DNA of 64,000 nucleotides from Pseudomonas sp. PB101. Lineage in GTDB: Bacteria; Pseudomonadota; Gammaproteobacteria; Pseudomonadales; Pseudomonadaceae. The stretch lies in NCBI RefSeq assembly GCF_009764265.1, contig NZ_RWIR01000092.1:248001-312000 (forward strand), read 5' to 3'. Made by a program: the position numbers and the translations under genes. Positions 46,081 to 54,936 of the stretch are shown piece after piece (position 1 is the stretch's first letter; the number at the start of each line of letters is the position of its first letter). The notes beneath the pieces were generated by a model that saw nothing but the letters and a program-made list of their open reading frames with translations, ran no database searches and was not told the DNA's origin.

Positions 46081-46136
46081 CGCAGATCCTTCTTGATCCA
46101 GGGTTCTTTTAGGTTTGCTTGTTTGGGGTATTGCCG

Positions 46137-46391
46137 TCAGGCCTTGAGCAGCGCGTCGAGCTTGCCGGCGCGCTCCAGGGCGAACAAATCATCACAACCG
46201 CCCACATGGGTGCTGCCGATCCAGATTTGCGGCACGGACGTACGCCCGGCCTTCTGGGCCATCGCAGCGCGCACCTGCGGCTTGCCATCGACCTTGATCT
46301 CCTCGAAGGCCACGCCTTTGCTCACGAGCAGATTTTTGGCCCGGGAACAATAACCGCAGTAATCGCTGGAATAGACGACGACATTGCTCAT
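46137..46391 (-). CDS. grxC: Glutaredoxin 3
   Basis: Small glutathione-dependent disulfide oxidoreductase, 84 residues. Active site CGYC (in SSDYCGYCSRAK) near residue 11 instead of the more common CPYC; the cis-Pro lies in TSVPQIWIG and the glutathione-binding GGCDD follows. One base separates it from the upstream rhodanese stop, so they are co-translated. Confidence 0.95.
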   Translation of the reverse strand: MSNVVVYSSDYCGYCSRAKNLLVSKGVAFEEIKVDGKPQVRAAMAQKAGRTSVPQIWIGSTHVGGCDDLFALERAGKLDALLKA

Positions 46392-46392
46392 A

Positions 46393-46806
46393 TCACTTCA
46401 CCAGCGGCAGATTGTCGGCTTTCCAGCTGGAGATACCGCCGGACAGCTTGGCGGCGGTGAAGCCGGATTTCATCAATTCGCGGGCGTGGGTGCCGGCGGT
46501 CTGGCCCATGGCGTCGACCAGGATGATGGTCTTGGCCTTGTGCTTTTCCAGCTCGCCAACGCGGGCGGCCAGCTTGTCCTGGGGAATGTTCACCGCACCG
46601 ACGATATGACCGGCGGCGAAATCCTTGTTCGAACGAATGTCGACCACGACGCCCGCGTCCTTGTTGACCAGGCCGGTCAGTTCGCCGGTGCTCAGGCTGC
46701 GGCCGCCGCCCTGCATTTGATAGGCAATCAGCAACGCCAGCAGTACGACGAAGATACCGACGAGAATGTAGTGGTTAGTGGCGAATTCAATCAGGTGAGC
46801 AACCAT
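46393..46806 (-). CDS. Membrane-anchored rhodanese-like protein
   Basis: 137 residues from ATG 46806 (MVAHLIEFATNHYILVG), giving an N-terminal membrane helix followed by a rhodanese domain. The catalytic-loop position reads ILVDAMGQTAGTHARELM, with no Cys at the usual site, so it is probably not an active sulfurtransferase (Asp-Ala-Met in place of the Cys loop start). Comparable to YibN, which sits beside grxC and secB in enterics. Divergent from gpmI. Confidence 0.88.
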   Translation of the reverse strand: MVAHLIEFATNHYILVGIFVVLLALLIAYQMQGGGRSLSTGELTGLVNKDAGVVVDIRSNKDFAAGHIVGAVNIPQDKLAARVGELEKHKAKTIILVDAMGQTAGTHARELMKSGFTAAKLSGGISSWKADNLPLVK

Positions 46807-46958
46807 CGAAGGAGGTTCCAGGGCGTTAAAATGTCGGCCAGTATACACAGCCACTATGGTGGGCCAAACCCCGTCCGGCGGTGACGTGGCCGGAACTTCG
46901 CTTTAAACTGCCACTCCCTTTTCCATTGCCCCTTTTATCTCAGCCACGAGTCGAATCC

Positions 46959-48488
46959 ATGACTACCACGCCTAAACCTTTGGTCCTGATCATTCTCGAC
47001 GGCTTCGGTCACAGTGAGAGCCCTGAATCCAACGCCATCTTCGCCGCGAAGAAGCCCGTACTGGACCGCCTGTGGGCCACCGTGCCGAACGGACTGATCT
47101 CGGGCAGCGGCATGGACGTCGGCCTTCCGGATGGCCAGATGGGCAACTCCGAAGTCGGCCACATGAACCTGGGCGCCGGCCGCGTGGTGTATCAGGACTT
47201 CACTCGCGTCACCAAATCGATCCGCGACGGCGAGTTCTTCGAGAACCCGACCATCTGCGCCGCCGTGGACAAAGCCGTCGCCGCCGGTAAAGCCGTGCAC
47301 TTCATGGGCCTGCTGTCCGATGGCGGCGTGCACAGCCATCAGGATCACCTGGTCGCCATGGCCGAACTGGCCTTCAAGCGCGGCGCCCGGAACATCTACC
47401 TGCACGCCTTCCTCGACGGCCGCGACACTCCGCCGAAAAGCGCGCAATCGTCGATCGAACTGCTCGACGCGACCTTCCAGGCACTGGGCAAAGGCCGGAT
47501 TGCCAGCATCATCGGCCGTTACTACGCCATGGACCGCGACAACCGTTGGGACCGCGTATCCCAGGCCTACAACCTGATCGTCGACGGCCAGGGCGAGTTC
47601 AACGCCGCCACCGCCCAGGAAGGCCTGCAAGCCGCTTACGAGCGGGGCGAGAGCGACGAATTCGTCAAAGCCACCTCCATCGGCGAGCCGGTAAAAGTCG
47701 AAGACGGCGATGCCGTGGTGTTCATGAACTTCCGCGCCGACCGCGCCCGCGAGCTGACCCGCGTGTTCGTCGAAGACGGCTTCAGTGAATTCGAGCGTGC
47801 CCGCCAGCCGAAACTGGCCGGTTTCGTCATGCTGACCCAATACGCCGCCAGCATCCCTGCGCCATCGGCCTTCGCCGCCGGCAGCCTGGAAAACGTGCTG
47901 GGCGACTACCTGGCGAAAAACGGCAAGACCCAGCTGCGCATCGCTGAAACCGAAAAGTACGCCCACGTGACCTTCTTCTTCTCGGGCGGTCGTGAAGAAC
48001 CGTTCCCGGGCGAAGAGCGCATCCTGATTCCGTCGCCAAAAGTCGCCACCTATGACTTGCAGCCGGAAATGAGCGCACCGGAAGTCACCGACCGCATCGT
48101 CGACGCCATCGAAAACCAGCGTTACGACGTGATCGTGGTCAACTACGCCAACGGTGACATGGTTGGCCACAGCGGCGTGTTCGAGGCCGCGGTCAAGGCT
48201 GTTGAATGCCTGGACCTGTGCGTGGGCCGCATCGTCGACGCCCTGGAAAAGGTCGGTGGCGAAGCGTTGATCACCGCCGACCACGGTAACGTCGAGCAAA
48301 TGGCCGATGAATCCACCGGCCAGGCGCACACCGCACACACCACCGAGCCGGTGCCTTTCATCTATGTCGGCAAACGCGATCTGAAAGTTCGCGAAGGCGG
48401 CGTACTGGCAGACGTCGCGCCGACCATGCTCAAACTATTGGGCCTTGAGCAACCAGCGGAGATGACCGGGACTTCGATTCTGGTGTAA
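46959..48488 (+). CDS. gpmI: 2,3-bisphosphoglycerate-independent phosphoglycerate mutase
   Basis: Mn-dependent interconversion of 3- and 2-phosphoglycerate in glycolysis/gluconeogenesis. 509 residues from ATG 46959 (MTTTPKPLVLIILDGFGHSE). The phosphoserine nucleophile lies in QMGNSEVGHMNLGAG near residue 65; metal ligands in LIILDGFG, HAFLDGRDTPP and TADHGNVEQM. The upstream in-frame extension to 46881 is not coding by context. First of a gpmI-envC-ctpA-deacetylase series. Confidence 0.97.
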   Translation: MTTTPKPLVLIILDGFGHSESPESNAIFAAKKPVLDRLWATVPNGLISGSGMDVGLPDGQMGNSEVGHMNLGAGRVVYQDFTRVTKSIRDGEFFENPTICAAVDKAVAAGKAVHFMGLLSDGGVHSHQDHLVAMAELAFKRGARNIYLHAFLDGRDTPPKSAQSSIELLDATFQALGKGRIASIIGRYYAMDRDNRWDRVSQAYNLIVDGQGEFNAATAQEGLQAAYERGESDEFVKATSIGEPVKVEDGDAVVFMNFRADRARELTRVFVEDGFSEFERARQPKLAGFVMLTQYAASIPAPSAFAAGSLENVLGDYLAKNGKTQLRIAETEKYAHVTFFFSGGREEPFPGEERILIPSPKVATYDLQPEMSAPEVTDRIVDAIENQRYDVIVVNYANGDMVGHSGVFEAAVKAVECLDLCVGRIVDALEKVGGEALITADHGNVEQMADESTGQAHTAHTTEPVPFIYVGKRDLKVREGGVLADVAPTMLKLLGLEQPAEMTGTSILV

Positions 48489-48514
48489 CCCGGTCGCACA
48501 AACACCGAAATACC

Positions 48515-48606
48515 CTGTGGGAGCTGGCTTGCCAGCGATAGCAATCTGACAGTCAGCATCTTTGTCGAATGATCGGACGCCATCGCGGGCAAGCCCGCTC
48601 CCACAG
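48515..48606. repeat. REPIN with mismatched arms (gpmI-envC gap)
   Basis: Left arm CTGTGGGAGCTGGCTTGCCA is of the CTGGC subtype; right arm CATCGCGGGCAAGCCCGCTC is of the CGGGC subtype. About 40 bases between. Confidence 0.9.
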
Positions 48607-48729
48607 TGGTTCTGGGGTGTTTTCAGGTGCAACCTCACTCCAGTTATCACACAGTCAGAAATGGGCATTTTTTTTGCCGGCCATGGCGGGCATACTAGGC
48701 CGTCCCTTTCCCTGGTGCCGCCCGCCCCT

Positions 48730-50025
48730 ATGCTTCGCGTCCTGATAGCCCTAGCCCTGACATGCCTGCTCCAACCGGCCTTTGCTGATGAGCGCGCAGA
48801 AACCCAACAACAGTTGGACGCCACGCGTCAGGACATTGCCGAGCTGAAGAAACTGCTGGGCAAGCTGCAGGAAGAGAAGTCCGGCGTACAGAAAGACCTC
48901 AAGGGCACCGAGACCGAAATGGGCAAGCTCGAGAAGCAGGTCGATGCCCTGCAAAAAGAGCTGAAGAAAAGCGAAGCCGAGCTGCAGCGACTCGATGCGG
49001 AGAAAAAAAAACTCCAGAGCGCGCGCACTGAACAGCAACGACTGATCGCCATGCAGGCCCGGGCGGCCTACCAGAACGGGCGTCAGGAATACCTCAAGCT
49101 GCTGCTCAACCAGCAGAATCCGGAAAAATTCGCCCGCACCCTCACCTATTACGATTACCTGAGCCAGGCCCGCCTGGAGCAGTTGAAGAACTTCAACGAA
49201 ACCCTGCGCCAGCTGACCAATGTCGAAAAAGACATCGCCATGCAGCAGGCGCAATTGCTGGTGCAGCAAAGCAGCCTCGACACCCAGCGCGGTGAACTCG
49301 AGAAAGTTCGCCAGGAGCGCCAGCAAGTCCTGGCCAAGCTCAATGACGACGTAAAGGCTCGCGATCAGAAACTGGCGGCGCGCGAGCAGGATCAGGCAGA
49401 CCTGTCTAAAGTCCTTAAAACCATTGAAGAAACTCTGGCCCGCCAGGCCCGTGAGGCAGAAGAAGCGCGGCAAAAAGCGCTGATCGCCCAGCAGGAAGCC
49501 GAAAAAAAGCGTTTACGTGAGGCCCAGGCGCAGGCAGAAGCCGGCGATGACGCCCCACGCAAACCGGTCAGATCGACTCCCGGCGCACTGGTTTCCAGCT
49601 CCGGCGAGACCTTTGGCGGCGCGTTTGCATCAACCCGCGGCAAACTTCCCTGGCCTGTCGATGGTCGACTGCTTGCGCGTTTCGGTGAAAACCGAGGCGA
49701 TGATGCCCGGACCAAGTGGGATGGCGTGATGATCGGCGCGTCTGCCGGCAGTGCGGTGCATGCCGTACACGGTGGTCGCGTGGTGTTCGCCGACTGGTTG
49801 CGCGGCGCCGGGCTGCTGGTGATCCTCGACCACGGCAACGGTTATTTGAGTCTGTACGGTCACAACCAGACGCTGCTCAAGTCTGCGGGTGACGTTGTAA
49901 AAGCCGGTGAGCCTATTTCCACTGTCGGTAACAGTGGCGGGCAGGACACACCAGCACTGTATTTCGCAATTCGTCAGCAGGGTCACCCGAGTGACCCTGC
50001 GCAATGGTGTCACGCGCAAGGATAA
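48730..50025 (+). CDS. envC: Murein hydrolase activator EnvC
   Basis: Periplasmic coiled-coil protein that activates division amidases (AmiA/AmiB type) under FtsEX control. 431 residues from ATG 48730: signal peptide MLRVLIALALTCLLQPAFA, long coiled coil (about residues 20-260, rich in Gln/Glu/Lys), a basic/Ala linker, and a C-terminal LytM domain. The LytM metal motifs are degenerate: KWDGVMIG where HxGxD is expected and ALYFAIR where HxH is expected, while DHGNGYLSLYGHNQ is present. That is the pattern of an activator, not a peptidase. Confidence 0.94.
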   Translation: MLRVLIALALTCLLQPAFADERAETQQQLDATRQDIAELKKLLGKLQEEKSGVQKDLKGTETEMGKLEKQVDALQKELKKSEAELQRLDAEKKKLQSARTEQQRLIAMQARAAYQNGRQEYLKLLLNQQNPEKFARTLTYYDYLSQARLEQLKNFNETLRQLTNVEKDIAMQQAQLLVQQSSLDTQRGELEKVRQERQQVLAKLNDDVKARDQKLAAREQDQADLSKVLKTIEETLARQAREAEEARQKALIAQQEAEKKRLREAQAQAEAGDDAPRKPVRSTPGALVSSSGETFGGAFASTRGKLPWPVDGRLLARFGENRGDDARTKWDGVMIGASAGSAVHAVHGGRVVFADWLRGAGLLVILDHGNGYLSLYGHNQTLLKSAGDVVKAGEPISTVGNSGGQDTPALYFAIRQQGHPSDPAQWCHAQG

Positions 50026-50056
50026 GCGCGTCGCCTAATTCAGGAGTTCGTTCGAC

Positions 50057-51376
50057 ATGCTGCATTTGTCCCGCCTTACCTCTCTGGCCCTGGCGATCGC
50101 CCTGGTGATCGGCGCGCCTCTGGCGTTTGCCGCTCAACCAGCCCCGGCGGTTGCGCCGGCGGGCACTGCCGCGACCACCAAGGCGCCACTGCCGCTGGAC
50201 GAGTTGCGCACCTTTGCCGAGGTGATGGACCGGATCAAGGCCGCTTATGTCGAACCGGTGGACGACAAGACCCTGCTGGAGAACGCCATCAAGGGCATGC
50301 TCAGCAACCTCGACCCGCATTCGGCCTACCTCGGCCCTGAAGATTTCGCCGAGCTGCAGGAAAGCACCAGCGGCGAGTTCGGCGGCCTGGGCATCGAAGT
50401 CGGCGCTGAAGACGGCTTCATCAAAGTGGTGTCGCCCATCGACGACACTCCAGCTTCCAAGGCCGGCATTCAGGCCGGCGACTTCATCGTCAAGATCAAT
50501 GGCCAGCCCACCCGCGGCCAGAGCATGACCGAAGCCGTGGACAAGATGCGCGGCAAGATCGGCGAAAAAATCACCCTGACCCTGGTACGCGATGGCGGCA
50601 CGCCGTTCGACGTGACCCTGGCCCGCGCCGTCATCCAGGTGAAGAGCGTGAAGAGCCAGTTGCTGGAGTCGGGCTACGGCTACATCCGCATCACCCAGTT
50701 CCAGGTCAAGACCGGTGAAGAGGTTTCCAAGGCCCTGGCCAAGCTGCGCAAGGACAACGGCAAGAAGCTCAAGGGCATCATCCTCGACCTGCGCAACAAC
50801 CCGGGCGGGGTGCTGCAGGCGGCGGTGGAAGTGGTCGACCACTTCATCACCAAGGGTCTGATCGTCTACACCAAGGGCCGCATCGCCAACTCCGAGCTGC
50901 GCTTCTCTGCCACCGGCAAGGACGAAAGCGAGGCCGTGCCATTGGTCGTGCTGATCAACGGCGGCAGCGCCTCGGCTTCGGAAATTGTCGCCGGCGCCCT
51001 GCAGGACCAGAAACGCGCCGTGCTGATGGGCACCACCAGCTTCGGCAAGGGCTCGGTGCAAACCGTGCTGCCGCTGAACAATGATCGCGCCTTGAAGATC
51101 ACCACGGCGCTGTATTACACGCCGAACGGCCGCTCCATCCAGGCCCAGGGCATCGTCCCGGACATCGAAGTGCGCAAGGCCAAGATCACCAGCGAGCAAG
51201 ACAACGACTACTTCAAGGAAGCCGACTTGCAGGGTCACCTGGGCAACGGCAACGGCGGCGCCGACAAACCGACCGGTTCCAGCGGCAAAGCCAAGCCGAT
51301 GCCACAGGACGATGATTACCAGTTGGCCCAGGCCCTGAGCCTGCTCAAAGGGCTGAGCATCACGTCCGGCCGTTGA
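50057..51376 (+). CDS. S41 family carboxy-terminal processing protease
   Basis: Periplasmic serine protease of the CtpA/Prc type, 439 residues. Signal peptide through VIGAPLAFAA, N-terminal helical region with LSNLDPHSAYL, PDZ domain (about residues 95-180; GGLGIEVGAEDGFIKVVSP), then the catalytic domain with Ser in NGGSASASEIVAGAL near residue 305 and the general-base Lys in TSFGKGSVQTV near residue 333. Family members trim lipoproteins and peptidoglycan hydrolases. Lies 31 bases after envC, in keeping with a cell-wall role. Confidence 0.94.
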   Translation: MLHLSRLTSLALAIALVIGAPLAFAAQPAPAVAPAGTAATTKAPLPLDELRTFAEVMDRIKAAYVEPVDDKTLLENAIKGMLSNLDPHSAYLGPEDFAELQESTSGEFGGLGIEVGAEDGFIKVVSPIDDTPASKAGIQAGDFIVKINGQPTRGQSMTEAVDKMRGKIGEKITLTLVRDGGTPFDVTLARAVIQVKSVKSQLLESGYGYIRITQFQVKTGEEVSKALAKLRKDNGKKLKGIILDLRNNPGGVLQAAVEVVDHFITKGLIVYTKGRIANSELRFSATGKDESEAVPLVVLINGGSASASEIVAGALQDQKRAVLMGTTSFGKGSVQTVLPLNNDRALKITTALYYTPNGRSIQAQGIVPDIEVRKAKITSEQDNDYFKEADLQGHLGNGNGGADKPTGSSGKAKPMPQDDDYQLAQALSLLKGLSITSGR

Positions 51377-51378
51377 GG

Positions 51379-52155
51379 ATGCGCCTGCGGTACGTTCTCG
51401 GTCTGCTTTGCTGTCTGGCGGGTGTTGCTCACGCAGCGCCCGCCTCGACTGCACCGCAGAAAGCCTACCTGAGCCTGATCATCGATGACCTCGGGCAGAA
51501 CCTGCCCCGGGATCGCCGCGTGGTGGCCCTGCCCGGCCCGGTGACCACGGCAATCATGCCCGACACACCCCACGCCACCGAATTCGCCCGCGAAGCCCAT
51601 CGCGCCGGCAAGATCGTCATCCTGCACATGCCCATGGACCCGGCCACCGGACCGTTCGCCTGGCATCCCGAGTTGCCCATCGAAGAGCTGGAAACGCGCC
51701 TGAGCGCCGCGCTCAAGAGGGTCCCGTACACCAGCGGCATCAACAATCACATGGGCAGCCGCATGACCGCACAGCGGCCGGCCATGGCCTGGTTGATGGC
51801 CGACCTGCAGCGTCGGCACAAATTTTTCGTCGACAGCCGCACCAGCGCCCAAACCGTGGCCGCAGCCGAAGCGCAGAAGATCGGCCTGGCGAGCGTTTCG
51901 CGGGATGTGTTTCTTGACGATGAACGCACTGAAGCAGCGATCCTCACCCAATTGCAGACGGCGATCAGCCTCGCCCACAAGCAGGGTTCGGCGGTGATGA
52001 TCGGCCATCCGTATCCACAGACGCTGGCGGTGCTGGAGCGCGAACTGCCCAGGCTCAAGGCTCAGGGGATCGAGTGGATTGATATCCGACAGATGATCAG
52101 CGTGCGCGGCAATCGGGCGACGGCGGCGCATGGCAAGGATGGCGTATACCGCTAG
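51379..52155 (+). CDS. Divergent polysaccharide deacetylase family protein (YibQ-like)
   Basis: 258 residues from ATG 51379, immediately after the protease stop, with GAGG directly upstream; an in-frame TTG at 51373 is an alternative. Signal peptide MRLRYVLGLLCCLAGVAHA. The domain begins KAYLSLIIDDLGQN, with HMPMDP, NNHMGSRMT and DSRTSA matching the DUF610/NodB-like divergent deacetylase family. Activity not established; periplasmic. Third gene of the envC-ctpA series. Confidence 0.9.
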   Translation: MRLRYVLGLLCCLAGVAHAAPASTAPQKAYLSLIIDDLGQNLPRDRRVVALPGPVTTAIMPDTPHATEFAREAHRAGKIVILHMPMDPATGPFAWHPELPIEELETRLSAALKRVPYTSGINNHMGSRMTAQRPAMAWLMADLQRRHKFFVDSRTSAQTVAAAEAQKIGLASVSRDVFLDDERTEAAILTQLQTAISLAHKQGSAVMIGHPYPQTLAVLERELPRLKAQGIEWIDIRQMISVRGNRATAAHGKDGVYR

Positions 52156-52157
52156 CC

Positions 52158-52250
52158 CCTGTGGGAGCGAGCTTGCTCGCGATGGCGCCATTACATTCAA
52201 CATCTCTATCGACTGTCAGACCGTCATCGCGAGCAAGCTCGCTCCCACAG
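52158..52250. repeat. REPIN between deacetylase and solute-binding gene
   Basis: Arms CCTGTGGGAGCGAGCTTGCT and AGCAAGCTCGCTCCCACAG, inverted. Lies between converging genes, starting three bases after the stop. Confidence 0.92.
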
Positions 52251-52284
52251 TGATATGCGCATGGCTGAATGACGGTGTCGGGCG

Positions 52285-53040
52285 TTAGAGATACTGCGCC
52301 ATGATCTCGTCCACGCGCCCTTCCTTGCGCATCTGGTCCAGCGCCGCCTGGAGCTTGGCCACCGTCTCGTCCGGCACGTTCCTGTTCAGGGCCAGGTACA
52401 GCTCGGCACTGTTGAAGCGCAATACGGTTTTCAACCCGTTGACCCCTTCCTGGCGCGCCAGATAGCGCCCGGCCGGATCGCCGGTGGCCCACAGGTCGAT
52501 CTGGCCGCTGACCAGTTTGCGGGCGTTGTCCTGATCACGCAGCACTACGATCGGGCTGAGACCTTGCTTGGCCAGCGTCTCGGCAATGGCATCGCCCTTG
52601 TAGGCGCCGATCTTGTACTTGCGCGCGTCATCCAGGGTGTCGAGGGTGATCTTGCTGTCAGCCTTGGCCAGCATGATCCAGTCGTCCGGGCCAATCGGGC
52701 CGACCCATTTGAAGAGCTTCTCGCGATCCGGCAAGCGCGCCATGACAAATACGCCGTAACCGGGTTTTTCCAGGGTGAGTTTGTAGATCCGCTCCCAAGG
52801 GAAACGCAGCGTCAGGCTGTAGGTAATGTCGGCGCGTTTGAAGATTTCGCGGACGATATCGGTGGCGATGCCATTGATGTTCTCGTCCTGAGCGAAGTTC
52901 TTGCCGTTCTTCGCCATGTTGTACGGCGGGAAGTTTTCAGTCAGCAACACCATGTCGGTATCAGGACTGTCTTTTGCGTGTGCTCCGTTGATCAACAACA
53001 GAGAGGCGCTGGCAAGGACGAGAAGAAAGCGTTTAAGCAT
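52285..53040 (-). CDS. Periplasmic substrate-binding protein (family 3)
   Basis: 251 residues: signal peptide MLKRFLLVLASASLLLINGAHA, then a type-II periplasmic binding fold of the amino-acid (SBP_bac_3) class with VLLTENFPPYNM near residue 32, NINGIATDIVREIFKRA, PWERIYKLTLEKPG and DLWATGDPAGRYLA. There are no ABC permease or ATPase genes beside it, so it may be an orphan binding protein or a sensor-type protein. Ligand unknown. Confidence 0.88.
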   Translation of the reverse strand: MLKRFLLVLASASLLLINGAHAKDSPDTDMVLLTENFPPYNMAKNGKNFAQDENINGIATDIVREIFKRADITYSLTLRFPWERIYKLTLEKPGYGVFVMARLPDREKLFKWVGPIGPDDWIMLAKADSKITLDTLDDARKYKIGAYKGDAIAETLAKQGLSPIVVLRDQDNARKLVSGQIDLWATGDPAGRYLARQEGVNGLKTVLRFNSAELYLALNRNVPDETVAKLQAALDQMRKEGRVDEIMAQYL

Positions 53041-53057
53041 GTCTGGCTACCGAAATC

Positions 53058-53092
53058 CATGGCGTACCCAAGAGTGCCTTGGGCACGCCATG
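53058..53092. other. Long hairpin between hisF and the solute-binding gene
   Basis: CATGGCGTACCCAAG and CTTGGGCACGCCATG form a 15-pair stem with one mismatch and a five-base AGTGC loop. No T-run follows on either strand, so it is not a classical intrinsic terminator. It may end or stabilise the hisF transcript. Confidence 0.7.
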
Positions 53093-53118
53093 ATGTCCAC
53101 TGGCCTGCATTGGTTTGT

Positions 53119-53889
53119 TCAGCGCATCACGATTCCGCGATGAGCCATATAGGCCTTGGCTTCCTGCACCGTGTATTCGCCGAAGTGGAAAATACTCGCC
53201 GCCAGCACCGCACTGGCGTGGCCTTCGATAATGCCGTCCGCCAGGTGCTGCAGGTTGCCGACTCCGCCGGAGGCGATCACCGGGATGCCCAGCGCGTCGC
53301 TGATGGCGCGGGTGACGCCCAGGTCGAAGCCGTTTTTCATGCCGTCCTGGTCCATGCTGGTGAGCAGGATTTCGCCGGCACCCAAGCCTTCCATTTTCTT
53401 CGCCCACTCAACCGCGTCGAGGCCGGTTGGCTTGCGACCGCCATGGGTGAAGATTTCCCAGCGCGGGGTTTCGCCAGGTCCGGAAACCTTCTTCGCATCG
53501 ATCGCGACCACGATGCATTGCGAACCGAAATGCTGCGCGGCTTCGCCAACGAACTCCGGGTTGAACACCGCGGCGGTGTTGATCGAGACCTTGTCCGCGC
53601 CGGCATTGAGCAGGTTGCGGATGTCCTGCACGGTGCGTACACCGCCACCCACCGTCAGCGGGATGAACACCTGGCTGGCCATGCGCTCGACGGTGTGCAG
53701 CGTGGTGTCGCGGCCGTCGACGCTGGCGGTGATGTCGAGAAAGGTAATCTCGTCGGCGCCCTGTTCGTCATAGCGACGGGCGATTTCCACCGGGTCACCG
53801 GCGTCGCGGATGTTTTCGAATTTCACACCCTTGACCACCCGGCCGTTGTCCACGTCCAGGCAAGGGATGATGCGTTTGGCCAGCGCCAT
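53119..53889 (-). CDS. hisF: Imidazole glycerol phosphate synthase, cyclase subunit
   Basis: Partner of HisH; turns PRFAR plus ammonia into imidazole glycerol phosphate and AICAR. 256 residues, beta/alpha-barrel. Catalytic Asp residues are visible in IIPCLDVDNGRVVKG near residue 11 and in CIVVAIDAKK near residue 130; phosphate-binding loops VGGGVRTV and ASGGVGN. Nine bases after hisA. Confidence 0.97.
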   Translation of the reverse strand: MALAKRIIPCLDVDNGRVVKGVKFENIRDAGDPVEIARRYDEQGADEITFLDITASVDGRDTTLHTVERMASQVFIPLTVGGGVRTVQDIRNLLNAGADKVSINTAAVFNPEFVGEAAQHFGSQCIVVAIDAKKVSGPGETPRWEIFTHGGRKPTGLDAVEWAKKMEGLGAGEILLTSMDQDGMKNGFDLGVTRAISDALGIPVIASGGVGNLQHLADGIIEGHASAVLAASIFHFGEYTVQEAKAYMAHRGIVMR

Positions 53890-53898
53890 GATCAGTCC

Positions 53899-54636
53899 TC
53901 AGCCTTTGTACGAATCGCAGAAAGCTTGCGCTTCGGCGACGTCGAGGGTGCCTTCGTAGATCGCACGGCCGGTGATCGCGCCGATGATGCCCGGCGCCTT
54001 GGCGTCGAGCAGGGTCTTGATGTCGCCCAGGTTGTGGATGCCACCGGAAGCGATCACCGGGATTTTTGTTGCCGCCGCCAGCGCAGCGGTGAACGGCACG
54101 TTGCAGCCCTGCATCATGCCGTCTTTGGCGATGTCGGTATAAACGATCGAAGAGACGCCGTCGGCTTCGAATTGCTTGGCCAGGTCGATCACCTGGATGG
54201 TGCTGATTTCAGCCCAGCCGTCGGTGGCGACAAAACCGTCCTTGGCATCCAGACCCACAATGATCTTGCCCGGGAACGCGCGGCAGGCTTCGGCGACGAA
54301 AGCCGGATCTTTCACGGCCTTGGTGCCGATGATCACGTAGCTCACGCCCGCCTTCACGTAGTGCTCGATGGTTTCCAGCGAGCGGATACCGCCGCCGATC
54401 TGGATCGGCAGGTTCGGGTAGCGTTTGGCGATGGCGGTGACCACTTCGCCGTTGACCGGCTGGCCTTCGAAGGCGCCGTTCAGGTCGACCAGATGCAGAC
54501 GGCGGCAACCGCCCTCCACCCACTTGGCAGCCATGCTCACCGGGTCATCGGAGAACACTGTGGAATCTTCCATGCGGCCCTGGCGCAGACGAACACAGGC
54601 ACCGTCTTTAAGATCGATAGCGGGAATAATCAGCAT
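53899..54636 (-). CDS. hisA: ProFAR isomerase
   Basis: Amadori isomerisation of ProFAR to PRFAR in histidine biosynthesis. 245 residues from ATG 54636 (MLIIPAIDLKDGACVRLRQG), with GAAGG eight bases upstream; the frame extends to 54651 without support. Catalytic Asp8 in IPAIDLKDG and the second Asp in IVGLDAKDG near residue 127; phosphate loop IGGGIRS. Confidence 0.97.
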   Translation of the reverse strand: MLIIPAIDLKDGACVRLRQGRMEDSTVFSDDPVSMAAKWVEGGCRRLHLVDLNGAFEGQPVNGEVVTAIAKRYPNLPIQIGGGIRSLETIEHYVKAGVSYVIIGTKAVKDPAFVAEACRAFPGKIIVGLDAKDGFVATDGWAEISTIQVIDLAKQFEADGVSSIVYTDIAKDGMMQGCNVPFTAALAAATKIPVIASGGIHNLGDIKTLLDAKAPGIIGAITGRAIYEGTLDVAEAQAFCDSYKG

Positions 54637-54678
54637 CTGGCAAACCTTCAAATTTGAATGTTCAGCTTGGCTCGAAAA

Positions 54679-54936
54679 TCAGTTTTTCTCGAGCGCCCAC
54701 AGGTCGCTTTCGATGCTTTCGAACCTCTCTTTGAGGTGCGCCTGCACATCGAAAATCGCCCTGTTGTAATAGTGCGGAGCAATTTCACGGGTAAACAGCT
54801 CAAGAATCTCCGCCGCCTCGAACGAGCCGAGGTCGAGTTCGAAGCGGTCTTCCATGAAACGCTTGATCTTGCGATTGGCCTCGCTCTCCTGCTCGGGAGT
54901 GAGGGTCAGGATCGGCGGCTTTTTCTTGATTGCCAT
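54679..54936 (-). CDS. DUF2164 family protein
   Basis: 85 residues, highly charged, predicted helical: MAIKKKPPILTLTPEQESEA then KIKRFMEDRFELDLG and LFTREIAPHYYNRAIFDVQ, the DUF2164 signature. No known function. The stop-to-start spacing with hisH is zero (hisH stop ends at 54937), so it is translated as part of the his operon; this placement is common in pseudomonads, to my knowledge. Confidence 0.88.
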   Translation of the reverse strand: MAIKKKPPILTLTPEQESEANRKIKRFMEDRFELDLGSFEAAEILELFTREIAPHYYNRAIFDVQAHLKERFESIESDLWALEKN

